A stretch of DNA of 64,000 nucleotides from Billgrantia campisalis (GTDB lineage: Bacteria > Pseudomonadota > Gammaproteobacteria > Pseudomonadales > Halomonadaceae). This document shows positions 25,456 through 33,900 of the stretch, piece by piece; within the stretch, counting starts at the first letter, position 1, and every line of letters begins with the position of its first letter. The stretch spans positions 1 through 64,000 of the forward strand of contig NZ_JABFUC010000005.1 in the NCBI RefSeq assembly GCF_022341425.1, given 5' to 3'. Both the position numbers and the translations under genes were made by a program. The notes under the pieces are model-generated. The model had not been told where the DNA came from and did no database searches. It worked only from the letters and a program-made list of their open reading frames with translations.

Positions 25456-25851
25456 ATGGCAAGCATCTTCACCCGCATCATCGAGGGCGAGATTCCGGGG
25501 CACTTCGTCTGGGAAGATGATCGGTGTGTGGCGATCATGACCCTGAACCCCATGAAGCCGGGCCACCTGCTGGTGATTCCCCGTCAGGAGGTCGATCACT
25601 GGGACGATCTGCCGGCCGACCTCACCGCTCACCTGATGGGGGTCTCCCAGACCCTGGCCAAGGCGCTCAAGCGTGCCTACCCCTGTGAGCGGGTCGGCAT
25701 GCTGGTCGTCGGCTTGGAGGTGCCTCATGTGCACATCCATCTGGTGCCGATCGATGCGATGCAGGATATCCGGGTGGAGGGGCTCGCCCAGGCGGAGTCC
25801 GAGGCGCTGGCCGAGGCGGCGGAGCGTATTCGCCAGGCCCTGCCGGCATAG
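25456..25851 (+). CDS. HIT-family hydrolase
   Basis: 131 residues. It begins with SIFTRIIEGEIPGHFVWEDD, the standard HIT opening, and carries the triad HVHIHLVPID near residues 94-103. It should hydrolyse phosphoramidate or adenylated small molecules through a His-AMP intermediate. GGAGGT precedes the ATG. This is the housekeeping-type HIT protein of the window, unlike the island copy at 7013-7405. Confidence 0.92.
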   Translation: MASIFTRIIEGEIPGHFVWEDDRCVAIMTLNPMKPGHLLVIPRQEVDHWDDLPADLTAHLMGVSQTLAKALKRAYPCERVGMLVVGLEVPHVHIHLVPIDAMQDIRVEGLAQAESEALAEAAERIRQALPA

Positions 25852-25855
25852 CCCT

Positions 25856-25879
25856 TGCGGCCGCCTTGCCGCGGCCGCA
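25856..25879. terminator. Hairpin between convergent HIT and RlpA genes
   Basis: Stem TGCGGCCG / CGGCCGCA with a CCTTGCCG loop, placed between two convergent genes and able to serve both. No T-run on either side. Confidence 0.5.
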
Positions 25880-25891
25880 CGTGGCTCATGA

Positions 25892-26275
25892 TCACTGCAC
25901 GGCGGTGACGACCACCGGCGCAACGCCGCGACTGATCATGCCGAGTTCCCGAGCGGCGCGTTTGGAGAGGTCAATGATTCGCCCGCGTACGAAGGGGCCG
26001 CGATCATTGATGACGACCGTCACGTTGCGCCCGTTGTCCACGCGCGTCACCACTACCTCGGTGCCGAAGGGCAAGTCGGGGTGGGCGGCGGTCAGCGCCT
26101 GCTGGTCGAAGGGTTCGCCGCTGGCGGTGGTCTTCCCCTGGAAATAGTCGCTGTAGAAGGAGGCGATGCCCTCCTGGGGGTCCGCCTCGATCTCATGGGC
26201 CAGGGCAGCATGGGTGCCGAGTGCTAACGCCGCCGACAGGCAGCAGCTTAGGAACAGGCGCGATCGGGTTCCCAT
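25892..26275 (-). CDS. rlpA: RlpA-like double-psi beta-barrel lipoprotein-type protein
   Basis: 127 residues with a signal peptide (residues about 1-26, ending in THAALA) but no lipobox Cys, so it is probably periplasmic. The rest is one double-psi beta-barrel: [34 protein letters not shown] and [22 protein letters not shown], with the catalytic Asp in NDRGPF. RlpA proteins cleave peptidoglycan strands lacking stem peptides at the septum. It lacks the SPOR domain of full-length RlpA. GAGGT precedes the ATG. Confidence 0.85.
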   Translation of the reverse strand: MGTRSRLFLSCCLSAALALGTHAALAHEIEADPQEGIASFYSDYFQGKTTASGEPFDQQALTAAHPDLPFGTEVVVTRVDNGRNVTVVINDRGPFVRGRIIDLSKRAARELGMISRGVAPVVVTAVQ

Positions 26276-26570
26276 AGGGTTACCTCACGGATCTCATGAT
26301 GCAGCTATTGCATGCTGCAATGCAGTATATTTCAAGGGCGAGGCCATGGTAACCGGCTTCGCTGGGGGTGGCAAGCCTTTTGGAGATAGGCGGAGATCGG
26401 TGCAATATGGCGACAATGTGTCGAATTTTCCCTTGCTGGGCACGGCTTTCCCTTCATTGGTGTCTCTCCGTGGCGGGGCGTTGAAGAAAAAATGGCCGTG
26501 CAGACAGGCGCAGGCGGCGGCATTGGCTAGGCTGAAGCCATGCCTTGACTCGTTGCCTTGGGAGAACGCT
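26276..26570. other. Intergenic between RlpA-like and cytochrome b genes
   Basis: About 295 bases between divergent genes. The minus-strand RlpA promoter must be here. A palindromic CTGC-AAT-GCAG element at 26315-26325, inside a larger inverted repeat ATTGCA/TGCAAT, lies 40-50 bases before the rlpA start. Nothing else is recognisable. Confidence 0.4.
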
Positions 26571-27134
26571 ATGTCAGAGACGTCTGAGACGGATCGCTAC
26601 GCCTTTCCTCATCGCGTGCTGCACTGGTTGGTCGCCGTGCTGCTGCTGCTGTCGCTGGCCAGCGGCCTCACCTTGGGTTTCCTCGGCTTCGAGGGTGCCA
26701 TGGAGCGCTTTGGCCGCGCCGGGACCGACTTCCTCTATACCTCGCACAAGAGCTTCGGGGTGGCAATACTGGCGCTGATGACGCTGCGCCTGATCACCCG
26801 GCTGCTCTTCGTGGTGCCCGACCACGACCCGCCGCTGCACCCCTTTCAGCGCGTTCTCAGCACGGCGGTGCACTATCTGCTCTATGTGGCGCTGCTGGCC
26901 CAGCCCATGCTGGGCTGGGCGGCCACCGCCAGCGGGGACTTTCCGGTGCAGTTCCTGCACTGGCATCTACCCGGGGTGGTCGGCGTGAACGAGGAGCTGT
27001 CGGAGCGGCTGTTCGTATGGCATGGCTGGCTGGGCTGGGCAATCCTGGGGCTGGTGGCCCTGCACATCACCGGCGCCCTTTATCACTGGCTGATTCGGCG
27101 CGACGGGGTGATGACGCGCATGAGCCTGTTCTGA
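26571..27134 (+). CDS. Cytochrome b561-family protein
   Basis: 187 residues from the ATG at 26571 (GGGAGAA upstream). A larger open frame upstream is not supported. Four membrane helices carry the family's heme-ligating histidines: FPHRVLHWLV near residue 13, YTSHKSFG near 60, HWHLPG and LFVWHGWLGWAILGLVALHI near 148-167. Two b-type hemes are expected, passing electrons between quinones and periplasmic partners. Members are often annotated CybB, and the precise donor or acceptor is unknown. Confidence 0.9.
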   Translation: MSETSETDRYAFPHRVLHWLVAVLLLLSLASGLTLGFLGFEGAMERFGRAGTDFLYTSHKSFGVAILALMTLRLITRLLFVVPDHDPPLHPFQRVLSTAVHYLLYVALLAQPMLGWAATASGDFPVQFLHWHLPGVVGVNEELSERLFVWHGWLGWAILGLVALHITGALYHWLIRRDGVMTRMSLF

Positions 27135-27156
27135 TCCGGGCAGGCCGATAATGAAA

Positions 27157-27188
27157 ACACCCCATTCGGCCGGGGCCGAATGGGGTGT
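27157..27188 (-). terminator. Rho-independent terminator
   Basis: Stem of about 15 bp, ACACCCCATTCGGCC pairing with GGCCGAATGGGGTGT. On the minus strand it is followed by TTTCATT, so it most likely ends the 27222-27533 gene, and it may also end the cytochrome b transcript from the other side. Confidence 0.75.
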
Positions 27189-27221
27189 GGGTGGAGCCTG
27201 CTGATACGCAGGGGCCTGCCG

Positions 27222-27533
27222 TCAGGGCTGCTGCTCTGGCTCGAACAGTTCGGCCTTGGCGTCGCGCATGACGTCTTCGCAGGCGGCCTGGTGGGCTAGT
27301 TGGGTGAGCAGGCTCTGGGTCAATGCGAATCCCTTGCCCAGGCAGGTGTCGATTTCCTCCCGACTGACCTGCGGGGTGACGCTGCAGTCAATCTTGATCG
27401 TTCTTCCGCCGCCATCCAGCTTGTCGGCTAATGCACGTATCTGCCAAGCGATACGCTCCCTCCAGCTGGCTGACGCTTCCACGCCTTCGTTTACGCTAAA
27501 CGTGCACTGCCACTCAGGCTTATAGACCTTCAT
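27222..27533 (-). CDS. Conserved-looking hypothetical protein
   Basis: 103 residues, not recognised. A strong GGGAGG site precedes the ATG at 27533 and a terminator follows the stop, so it is expressed as a single gene. The protein is soluble, has alternating charged and hydrophobic residues, four cysteines (near residues 10, 50, 64 and 85) and an acidic C-terminus. No signal peptide or membrane segment is seen. Confidence 0.7.
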   Translation of the reverse strand: MKVYKPEWQCTFSVNEGVEASASWRERIAWQIRALADKLDGGGRTIKIDCSVTPQVSREEIDTCLGKGFALTQSLLTQLAHQAACEDVMRDAKAELFEPEQQP

Positions 27534-27687
27534 GTGAACCTCCCGTGCTGGCTTGGATAGAATGATCGATCGTGGTGGCTACTCCGTGTCAGAATCTCTT
27601 GCACGCTCACTATACCGCCCGGTGGGCATCCGCTGCCAGGCATTCAGGGACGTATTGTTGACAGGCGCTGGCAGGGAGTGTCGGACG

Positions 27688-27804
27688 TCAGCCCAGGTAG
27701 GTGGCAACGGCGTCGGCGGCGGCGCGCTGCAGCAGGGCCTGGGCGGCCCAGAACTGTAGCACTTCGTTATCGAAAGAGCGGTTGGGGATCGTTGAGATGT
27801 TCAT
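27688..27804 (-). CDS. 38-residue small protein with strong ribosome-binding site
   Basis: Short frame starting at 27804 with GGAGGG eight bases upstream and ending with TGA at 27688. The peptide starts MNISTIPNRSFDNEVLQF and continues with an alanine-rich amphipathic helix ending in TYLG. No similarity is recognised. Support comes from the strong ribosome-binding site, sensible composition, and a palindrome (27853-27868) about 50 bases upstream in the presumed promoter. It sits alone on an otherwise gene-free stretch of nearly 500 bases. Confidence 0.55.
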   Translation of the reverse strand: MNISTIPNRSFDNEVLQFWAAQALLQRAAADAVATYLG

Positions 27805-27852
27805 GGTGCGGGCCCTCCTATAGGGACTACCACCACCAGCGTAGGCGCTTTC

Positions 27853-27868
27853 TTGCTGCAGTGCAGCA
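27853..27868. promoter_or_regulatory. Palindromic operator-like site TGCTGCAGTGCAGCA
   Basis: Near-perfect 15-base palindrome with a CTGC-N3-GCAG core, 50-65 bases upstream of the 38-residue gene. From memory, the polyhydroxyalkanoate regulator PhaR of Paracoccus binds CTGC-N3-GCAG-type TGC-rich sites. A second such core lies upstream of rlpA at 26315-26325. Core matches can arise by chance, perhaps twice in a window of this size. Confidence 0.35.
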
Positions 27869-28013
27869 TTTATTTCTATGTCAAGTCATGCTTGATTAGC
27901 TTCTGCAAGATTATTGGTCTGGCGCGGAACGCAAGGCCCGCTGAATCGGCCGATCCGGTATCCTGTGGGCGCTCAGGCTGGGCAAGGCGGTCAGGGGGAT
28001 TAGGGGGAGTGGG

Positions 28014-28697
28014 ATGACAGCGAGGGAGCCGAGCGGCATCAAGGGGCCGGGAAGGTGGTATCGCGCGCTGCGCGGGTTGAGCGTGGGCGTGCTCGGGCTG
28101 CTGGTCAGCGGCTGCGCCATGATGGCACCGGCACCGCCGGAGGATCAGCGCAATATCTGCGAGGTCTTTCGCGAACAGCCCAGATGGTACGACTATGCCC
28201 GCGACTCCCAGGCCAAATGGGGCACGCCGATTGCCACCCAGATGGCCTTCATTCAGCAGGAGTCGTCGTTTCGCAGCCATGCGCGTCCGCCGCGCAAGCG
28301 AATCCTGGGCTTTATTCCCGGCAGTCGCCCCTCCTCCGCCCGCGGCTATGCCCAGGCGCTGGACCCGGTGTGGGGGGAGTATCGGGACGACGCGGGCGGC
28401 ACCCTGGCTCGCCGGACCCATATGAAGCATGCCACCGACTTCATCGGCTGGTACAACGCCCGCACCCATCGGCAGCTGGGTATTTCACTCTACAATCCCG
28501 AGCAGCTCTATCTTGCCTACCACGAGGGCGCCGGCGGCTATCGGCGAGGCAGCTACCGCGGCAAGCCCCAGGTGAGGCAGGCCGCCAGCCGCGTCCAGGC
28601 GCGTGCCAACCGCTATCAGTCGCAGCTGGCCACCTGTGAGGCCGAGTTTCGCTGTCGGCGCTTCTATCAGGTCGGGCCTTTCTGTTCCGACAGCTGA
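28014..28697 (+). CDS. Lytic transglycosylase-like lipoprotein
   Basis: 227 residues with a lipoprotein signal: positively charged N-terminus, hydrophobic core GVLGLLVS, and lipobox ending at Cys near residue 34 (LVSGC). The mature part resembles an SLT-type lysozyme fold; QMAFIQQESSFRSHARPP near residues 76-93 has the catalytic Glu, followed by SARGYAQAL and an NPEQLYLAYHEGAGGY helix. It likely trims peptidoglycan from the inner face of the outer membrane. Its end overlaps the convergent patatin gene by 31 bases. Confidence 0.82.
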   Translation: MTAREPSGIKGPGRWYRALRGLSVGVLGLLVSGCAMMAPAPPEDQRNICEVFREQPRWYDYARDSQAKWGTPIATQMAFIQQESSFRSHARPPRKRILGFIPGSRPSSARGYAQALDPVWGEYRDDAGGTLARRTHMKHATDFIGWYNARTHRQLGISLYNPEQLYLAYHEGAGGYRRGSYRGKPQVRQAASRVQARANRYQSQLATCEAEFRCRRFYQVGPFCSDS

Positions 28698-29650
28698 TCG
28701 TCGCTATCCTGCCTGATCCCTGGCTGGGCCGTTTCTGCCTGCCAGGCCTCCAGCCGTTCGCGCAGTTCGTCGGCCGTGGGCTGCGCCTGGGCCAGCACGT
28801 CCATGACCCGGTTGAAGTGCAGCAGGCGCACGCCAGCCACGTCCGGCTGGAGGTAGAGGTCGGGCGGCTGGTGGCGCACCATCTGGCGGGTGATGGACTG
28901 CTGCATGATCTCGAAGGTCTTGAACAGTAGATCCGTTATGCCGGCGACTTCGCCCTCCACCGGTTCGCGCCTGCCGGTAACATCCACGGCAATGACCCGG
29001 TCGACTCGGCCCTGCAGCAGGTCGAAGGGCAAGGGGTTGGAGGTGCCGCCATCGATCAGTAGCTGATGGTCGCGGCGGCTGGGCTTGAACAGCCCGGGGA
29101 CCGCCATGCTGGCCGCCAGTGCCGGGAACAGCTCGCCCTCATCGAGTACCACGCTCTCGCCGCTCCAGTAGTCGGTGGCGACCACCGAGAGGGGAATGCG
29201 CAGTTCGCTGAACTCCCTGACCTCCGTGTGGCTGGCGAGAAAATGCAGGAAACCGCTGGAATCGAGCAGGCCGCCTTCACCCAGGCCAAGCTGTACCAGG
29301 TCGGTGATGCCGAGCTCACTGTTGCCGGCCAGTTCGGAAAGGGCGTCCAGCGGTGAGCCTCCGAAATCGTCGAACAAATCGAGAATCTCGTCGGCGGAGA
29401 GCCCGGCCGCATAGAGTCCGCCGATCACCGCCCCGATGCTGGTGCCGGCGATATGGTCGGGTTGGATCTCCAGCTCATCGAACACCTGCAGGATGGCGAT
29501 GTGTGCCAGGCCACTGGCGCCGCCCGACCCCAGGGCCAGGCCGATGCTGGGGCGTGGCGCCTCGTCTGCGGTGCCCAGCGCCGGCGGGGCGGCCAGCAGC
29601 AGGCAGGCCAGCAGCAGGCCGGTGAGGCCGGCGCCAAGATGTCGTGGCAT
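28667..29650 (-). CDS. Patatin-like phospholipase, secreted
   Basis: 327 residues with an N-terminal signal peptide ending near residue 28 (PPALGTADEA). The patatin domain has the oxyanion-hole glycines GSGGASG near residue 42, the nucleophile elbow GTSIG near residue 71, and the catalytic Asp in DGGTSNPLP near residue 205. It should hydrolyse fatty acyl esters in the periplasm or outer membrane, in the style of bacterial RssA-like or PlpD-like proteins without a barrel. GAGGAG precedes the ATG. Its 3' end overlaps the neighbouring lipoprotein gene on the other strand. Confidence 0.92.
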   Translation of the reverse strand: MPRHLGAGLTGLLLACLLLAAPPALGTADEAPRPSIGLALGSGGASGLAHIAILQVFDELEIQPDHIAGTSIGAVIGGLYAAGLSADEILDLFDDFGGSPLDALSELAGNSELGITDLVQLGLGEGGLLDSSGFLHFLASHTEVREFSELRIPLSVVATDYWSGESVVLDEGELFPALAASMAVPGLFKPSRRDHQLLIDGGTSNPLPFDLLQGRVDRVIAVDVTGRREPVEGEVAGITDLLFKTFEIMQQSITRQMVRHQPPDLYLQPDVAGVRLLHFNRVMDVLAQAQPTADELRERLEAWQAETAQPGIRQDSDDQLSEQKGPT

Positions 29651-29697
29651 ACAGGGCTCCTCATCTCATCTACGGGTCGCCGCGGAGTCGACCGGCG

Positions 29698-30048
29698 TCA
29701 GCCGATATCGCACCAGGCTTCGTGGGCACAGCTCTGGCAGCGGTAGAACCCTTCATAACGGCCTTCTTCCTTGGGGCTTTCGCGTACCGTGCCCTTCTGG
29801 AACCGGAAGCTGCGTAGCGAACAGATCGGGCAGCGCGCCACATCGTCGCGTGGCGCCTTGGGTGGGGAGTGGCGGGGCGGGGCCGCGTTGGCCGGCCGCG
29901 TCGTGCTCTCCTGCAGGGCTTGGTCCAGCTCGGCGTTCAGCTCCTCGGCCAGTCGTCGGGCGGCCTCGGCCTGGTCGCTGGCGGCGAGGCTCGCCAGTTC
30001 ACGGATCTGCTCCTTGATGCGCTTAAGTCGCGGCGTGGTATCGGCCAT
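29698..30048 (-). CDS. Zinc-ribbon hypothetical protein
   Basis: 116 residues. The N-terminal half is a coiled, charged helix (KEQIRELASLAASDQAEAAR) and the C-terminal half is a zinc ribbon with CPIC near residue 73 and CQSC near 104, roughly 30 residues apart, as in nucleic-acid or protein-binding ribbons. A GGAGGG site precedes the ATG. Function unknown. It lies 47 bases upstream of the patatin gene on the same strand and may share its transcript. Confidence 0.8.
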   Translation of the reverse strand: MADTTPRLKRIKEQIRELASLAASDQAEAARRLAEELNAELDQALQESTTRPANAAPPRHSPPKAPRDDVARCPICSLRSFRFQKGTVRESPKEEGRYEGFYRCQSCAHEAWCDIG

Positions 30049-30212
30049 CTCGGACCCTCCATCAGGTCGTCTTTGCGTGAACGCTCCCTACATCAGCATA
30101 ACGCGCACTGGCCGCTACGGCTTCTCTCGCCATGGTGGTGGCAATACGCTACTGTCGGGAGCTTCAGGGTATCTCGCATTGGCTGGCACTAGGGTGCCGG
30201 AAAGGAGGGGGC

Positions 30213-30506
30213 TTGCGGGAAATTGCCGTGGAAAATCTGCCGACGGCGGGAGTGACCTGCTCCAGCTGCCGCGCCAGCTGCTGTCGCCTCGAGGTCATGC
30301 TGGTCACCGACACCGGGGTGCCGGAGCGCTATATCGCCACCGATGCCTGGGGCGGGCAGGTCATGGCGCGGCTGGCGGATGGCTGGTGTGCCGCCCTGGA
30401 CCGCGACACCTTGCGCTGCCGCATCTACGCGCAGCGCCCCTGGATCTGCCGCGAGTTCGCGATGGGCTCTGATGAGTGCCTTGCCGAGTATGAGCCTCGC
30501 GGATGA
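30213..30506 (+). CDS. YkgJ-family cysteine-cluster protein
   Basis: 97 residues when started at the TTG at 30213, which has AGGAGG six bases upstream; the longer frame from 30132 has no such site. Cysteines cluster as CSSCRASCC near residues 14-22, then WCAALD, LRCRIYAQRPWICREF and a late Cys, the pattern of the YkgJ/zinc- or iron-chelating family. These small proteins bind a metal or Fe-S cluster; their function is unknown. Confidence 0.78.
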   Translation: MREIAVENLPTAGVTCSSCRASCCRLEVMLVTDTGVPERYIATDAWGGQVMARLADGWCAALDRDTLRCRIYAQRPWICREFAMGSDECLAEYEPRG

Positions 30507-30570
30507 TGGCCTGGCAGGCATCGGCGGAGTCGTAGACGTTGCGACAGGGCGGTTTTGCATCGACCATACG

Positions 30571-30600
30571 GGCCTTTGCCATCAGGGCCTTTGCCATCAG
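30571..30600. repeat. 15-bp tandem duplication
   Basis: Two adjacent identical copies of GGCCTTTGCCATCAG, ending nine bases before the tautomerase start codon. Recent replication slippage is the likely cause. Confidence 0.85.
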
Positions 30601-30609
30601 GAGTCGAGC

Positions 30610-30801
30610 ATGCCGATCGTGACCATCCAGCAGTTTCCCCGCGATCTGGAGCAGAAGCGTGAGCTGGCGCGTCGAGTGACCGAGGCCTTCGTCGAGGTCT
30701 ACGGCGCCGAGCCGCAGAGCGTCCAGGTGTTCTTCAGCGAGGTGGAAGCCGAGAATTGGGCCAAGGGCGGCGTCATGGGCAGCGATAGCGCCGGACGCTG
30801 A
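30610..30801 (+). CDS. 4-oxalocrotonate tautomerase-family protein
   Basis: 63 residues starting MPIVTIQQF, with the catalytic Pro directly after the initiator Met, and a middle helix RELARRVTEAFVEVYG. This matches the small 4-OT-type tautomerase family; the proline acts as the general base after Met removal. The start at 30610 is fixed by this proline, although an upstream frame is open. Substrate unknown; it sits between unrelated small genes. Confidence 0.88.
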   Translation: MPIVTIQQFPRDLEQKRELARRVTEAFVEVYGAEPQSVQVFFSEVEAENWAKGGVMGSDSAGR

Positions 30802-30839
30802 GCCTGCCAACCGACAACCGAGACAGAGAGATTCGAGCG

Positions 30840-31079
30840 ATGATCAAGACTGAGCACAAAGAGTGGATGAAAGGCCACCTCGAGGAGATCGCCACCGCGG
30901 TGATGACCGCCTTCTTCACGGCGCTGATGTTCCGGGTGGGGCTGGGCATGCTGTTTTCGATCGTCATGGGCCTGGCCCTGGCGTATGTGATTCGCCTCTT
31001 CGCCCTGAAGAAGGCGCTGGAGGCCATCGTTCGCCGGGTGCCGTGGCTCAGGCAGCAGGACCTGCCTCGGGAGCCTTGA
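30840..31079 (+). CDS. Small membrane protein, unknown
   Basis: 79 residues, not recognised. After a charged N-terminus (TEHKEWMKGHLEEI) come two hydrophobic stretches, about residues 18-33 and 36-55, followed by a basic stretch (RRVPWLRQQD). Ribosome-binding site is weak. It is probably an inner-membrane peptide, and its codon use fits the neighbourhood. Confidence 0.6.
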   Translation: MIKTEHKEWMKGHLEEIATAVMTAFFTALMFRVGLGMLFSIVMGLALAYVIRLFALKKALEAIVRRVPWLRQQDLPREP

Positions 31080-31134
31080 GGTTGGGGGGCGGTCAGGCCC
31101 GACCGCCTCTTCCCGCACACAGAGGAGAGTCGTC

Positions 31135-31875
31135 ATGAAACTGCAGCTGGCCACCTGGCAGGAGGTGGAGGCCTACCTTCAGCGCTCCACCGGCATCATC
31201 GTGCCCATCGGCTCCACCGAGCAGCATGGCCCCAATGGCCTGGTGGGCACCGATGCGATCTGCCCCGAGGCGATTGCCTGGGCGCTGGGGGAGCGGTACG
31301 AGGTGCTGGTGGCGCCGACCCAGAGCCTGGGCGTGGCCCAGCACCACCTGGCCTTTCCCGGCACCCTCAGCCTGCGCCCCAGTACGCTGATCGCGGTGCT
31401 GCGGGATACCGTAACCTCGCTGGCCCGCCACGGCTTCACCCATGTGATGCTGCTCAACGGCCACGGCGGCAATATCGCCACCGTCAATGCGGCCTTCGCC
31501 GAGATTTATGCCGAGCGCGACGGCGCGCCCGGTGGCGAGCTGCACCTCTCGCTGTGCAACTGGTTCGCCGGCCCGCGGGTGCGCGAGCTCGCCGGTTCGC
31601 TCTATGGCCAGGCGGAGGGGAGTCATGCCACGGCTTCCGAGGTGTCGCTCTCCTGGTTCGCCCGGCCTGAGGCGGTCAAGCGGGTGGCGATGTCGCCGCG
31701 CATCGCGCCTAGCGGCACTGCGCTGTGCGATGCCGAGACCTTCCGCCGCCGCTTTCCCGACGGCCGCATGGGGTCGGACCCGTCGCTGGCCAGCGTCGAG
31801 CACGGGGCACGCTTCCTCGAGGCCGGCGTGGCCGACGCCTGGGAGGCCTACCAGGGGTTTCTCGCCGGGCAGTAA
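31135..31875 (+). CDS. Creatininase-family amidohydrolase
   Basis: 246 residues. The metal-binding residues of the family are present: GSTEQHGP near residue 26 (Glu and His), LVGTDAI (Asp), LLNGHGGN near residue 111, and SHATASEVS near 164 (Glu). The family hydrolyses cyclic amides (creatinine) or formamides in riboflavin and mycofactocin pathways. The substrate here is unknown. GAGGAGA precedes the ATG. It faces the mechanosensitive-channel gene tail to tail. Confidence 0.9.
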   Translation: MKLQLATWQEVEAYLQRSTGIIVPIGSTEQHGPNGLVGTDAICPEAIAWALGERYEVLVAPTQSLGVAQHHLAFPGTLSLRPSTLIAVLRDTVTSLARHGFTHVMLLNGHGGNIATVNAAFAEIYAERDGAPGGELHLSLCNWFAGPRVRELAGSLYGQAEGSHATASEVSLSWFARPEAVKRVAMSPRIAPSGTALCDAETFRRRFPDGRMGSDPSLASVEHGARFLEAGVADAWEAYQGFLAGQ

Positions 31876-31916
31876 CGGGGGCAGCCGCACGGCGTGGCGC
31901 CGCCGCCCGAGGGCCG

Positions 31917-33716
31917 TCAGCCGGCCGGTCCGTTGAGCCGGGCAAAGCCCTCGCCCTGATGGATGGTCAGCTGGTTGAACGGAATCCCCCAGCCGTGTTC
32001 GTTGCAGGCCTGCACGCAGGCCGCCTGGATCAGCCGGTTGACCTTGAAATAGTAGGCGGCGGCCTCGCCGCTGAGGGTGGCCATGATCTGGTAGTCGAGC
32101 GAGGAGTCGGCCGCCTCGCGAAACTCCGCGCTGACGCTCTCCACCCACTCGGCCACCTCGGAGTCGGCCAGGCGGGACAGCACCGCCTCCCGGAAGATCG
32201 CCGACACCTCGGCCACTGGCAGGCTCTGGTGCCGGTAGTCGATGCCGAAGATCACCACCGCCAGATAGCTGTCCCGGGAGAGGTTGCGCGGTCGGGCGGC
32301 GAGGAAGCCGGCGGTGTCGTACTGCACCAGGTTGCCCAGCACCCGCAGCTGGACGACCTCCGGGGACTGGCGCGCCACCTGGCCGAAGGTACCGTCTTCG
32401 AGCAGCACATAGTCGCCCGCGCGGGTGGGAAACCAGGGCTCGTCGTGGTTGAGCGGCCGCGAGATCAGCGTCGCCAGCTCGGAGAGCGGCAGGCGCAGGC
32501 GGCCGTTTTCCAGCTCCGGGTTGACCAGCCAGGAGTAGAAGCCGATGGCCCGCACGCGCCAGGGAATGCCGGCGTAGATCACCCGCTCGCGTTCGCGCAC
32601 CTGGCCGGCGTTGAGGAACAGCCGTGCCTCGGCCAAGTAGCGCGGCAGGTAGGTGCGAAAGCTCAACAGCAGGGCCACGATCAGCAGCAGTGCCAGGGAG
32701 AACAGCACCAGGTCGCCTGCCGCGTAGAGCACCATCATGAACACCATGACTGACAGCAGGGCGGCCACCAGCCGATAGCCGAGCAGGAACAGCCGGGTGC
32801 GCATGCCGCGACGCGGTATGCCCCGGCGTTCGCGGTAGCGCAGCAGGCGGTTCATGCCGCCCTGGAGCACCAGAATGGTCAGGGCCAAGGCGCCGATGGC
32901 GACCAGCAGGGTCAGGCCGCGGCCGACGAAGAACTCGCGCAGGGCGCGCTGGCCCTGCTCGTAGATGCTCTCGTCCCGCTCCATCAGGTTGTCGAGCTGA
33001 AGCTGGACGATGGCCTGCTGGCGCTGCAGGTCCTCCTGGCGGTCCCGCCAGGCTTGCGCCAGCGCCTCCAGGCGACTCGCGGTGGCCTCGTCGTGGTCGG
33101 CCTCGGCGAAGGCCTCGATATTGTTCAGGGCCTGGTTAATCACCCCGAGGCGCTGGTGGATCAGGGCGCGGTCCCGACGCAGGCGCTCGAGGGTGCGCGG
33201 GCGCTCGGTGAGCTGGCGCATCTCGCTGAACAGCGGGCGCATGATCGAGAGCAGTTCGTCCTGCCAGTTGAAGTCCTCCTGCTCGACCTGCTCGGTGAGA
33301 ATCGAGCGATCGAGCCCGCCGATCGCCACGTCCTCGAAGATCTCGCGCAGGTTGCGGCGCTGCTGCTCGAGCTGCTCGAGCTGCTCGCGGATCTGCTGGT
33401 ACTCCTCCTCGTCCGCTTCGAGGCTCTGCAGGCGATGGCGCAGTATCTCGCCGCGGCTGCGCACCTCGACCAGCGAGCGCTGGATATCGCGAAGCTGGCG
33501 CAGGGCGTCGTCCTGCTCGCTTGGCTCGAGCCGCGTCCCCGGGGTGACGTCGAACTCGGGTAGTGCATCGAGCTCGGATTCCAGCGCCTCCAGGGAAGCC
33601 GGCGCCTCATCCTGGGCGTGGGCCTGGGCGGGCAGCCAGAGCGCCAGCAACAGCAGCAGGGGCCACAGCAGTCGGGCCGAGGGGGAGTGGCAGCGAAGGG
33701 AGTGGGCGGACAACAT
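31917..33716 (-). CDS. MscS-family mechanosensitive channel with extended N-terminus
   Basis: 599 residues. A signal peptide (about 1-34) is followed by a long coiled-coil periplasmic region, residues about 35-235, rich in Glu, Gln and Arg (for example LEQLEQQRRNLREIFED). Four or five membrane helices lie between about 260 and 375, and the C-terminal third is the MscS channel domain with the GDYVLLEDGTFGQV beta segment and a final alpha/beta part. Such channels open under hypo-osmotic shock and release solutes, which suits a halophile. GAGGA precedes the ATG. Confidence 0.88.
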   Translation of the reverse strand: MLSAHSLRCHSPSARLLWPLLLLLALWLPAQAHAQDEAPASLEALESELDALPEFDVTPGTRLEPSEQDDALRQLRDIQRSLVEVRSRGEILRHRLQSLEADEEEYQQIREQLEQLEQQRRNLREIFEDVAIGGLDRSILTEQVEQEDFNWQDELLSIMRPLFSEMRQLTERPRTLERLRRDRALIHQRLGVINQALNNIEAFAEADHDEATASRLEALAQAWRDRQEDLQRQQAIVQLQLDNLMERDESIYEQGQRALREFFVGRGLTLLVAIGALALTILVLQGGMNRLLRYRERRGIPRRGMRTRLFLLGYRLVAALLSVMVFMMVLYAAGDLVLFSLALLLIVALLLSFRTYLPRYLAEARLFLNAGQVRERERVIYAGIPWRVRAIGFYSWLVNPELENGRLRLPLSELATLISRPLNHDEPWFPTRAGDYVLLEDGTFGQVARQSPEVVQLRVLGNLVQYDTAGFLAARPRNLSRDSYLAVVIFGIDYRHQSLPVAEVSAIFREAVLSRLADSEVAEWVESVSAEFREAADSSLDYQIMATLSGEAAAYYFKVNRLIQAACVQACNEHGWGIPFNQLTIHQGEGFARLNGPAG

Positions 33717-33900
33717 GACATCCTCAGTGGGAGGGAGGGGGCTCAGCCGACAGGGGAAGGGTCAGTTTTTTTTGGAATGAGAGGCGACCAGTCTACTGGC
33801 TTTGGTGGGGAGCGGAGAAGGGGGCCCTGCCGGCTTGGTCTTGTCATGCCGCCCGGGGATCGGCATGTTGTTATGCACACCCTTGGATGCCGAGTGCGCC

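Noticed and set aside
33802..33900. Longer start for the FtsH-like protein
   Set aside because: The GTG start adds 33 residues without family similarity, and 33901 gives a start with reasonable spacing to a GAG element. The choice is not certain.
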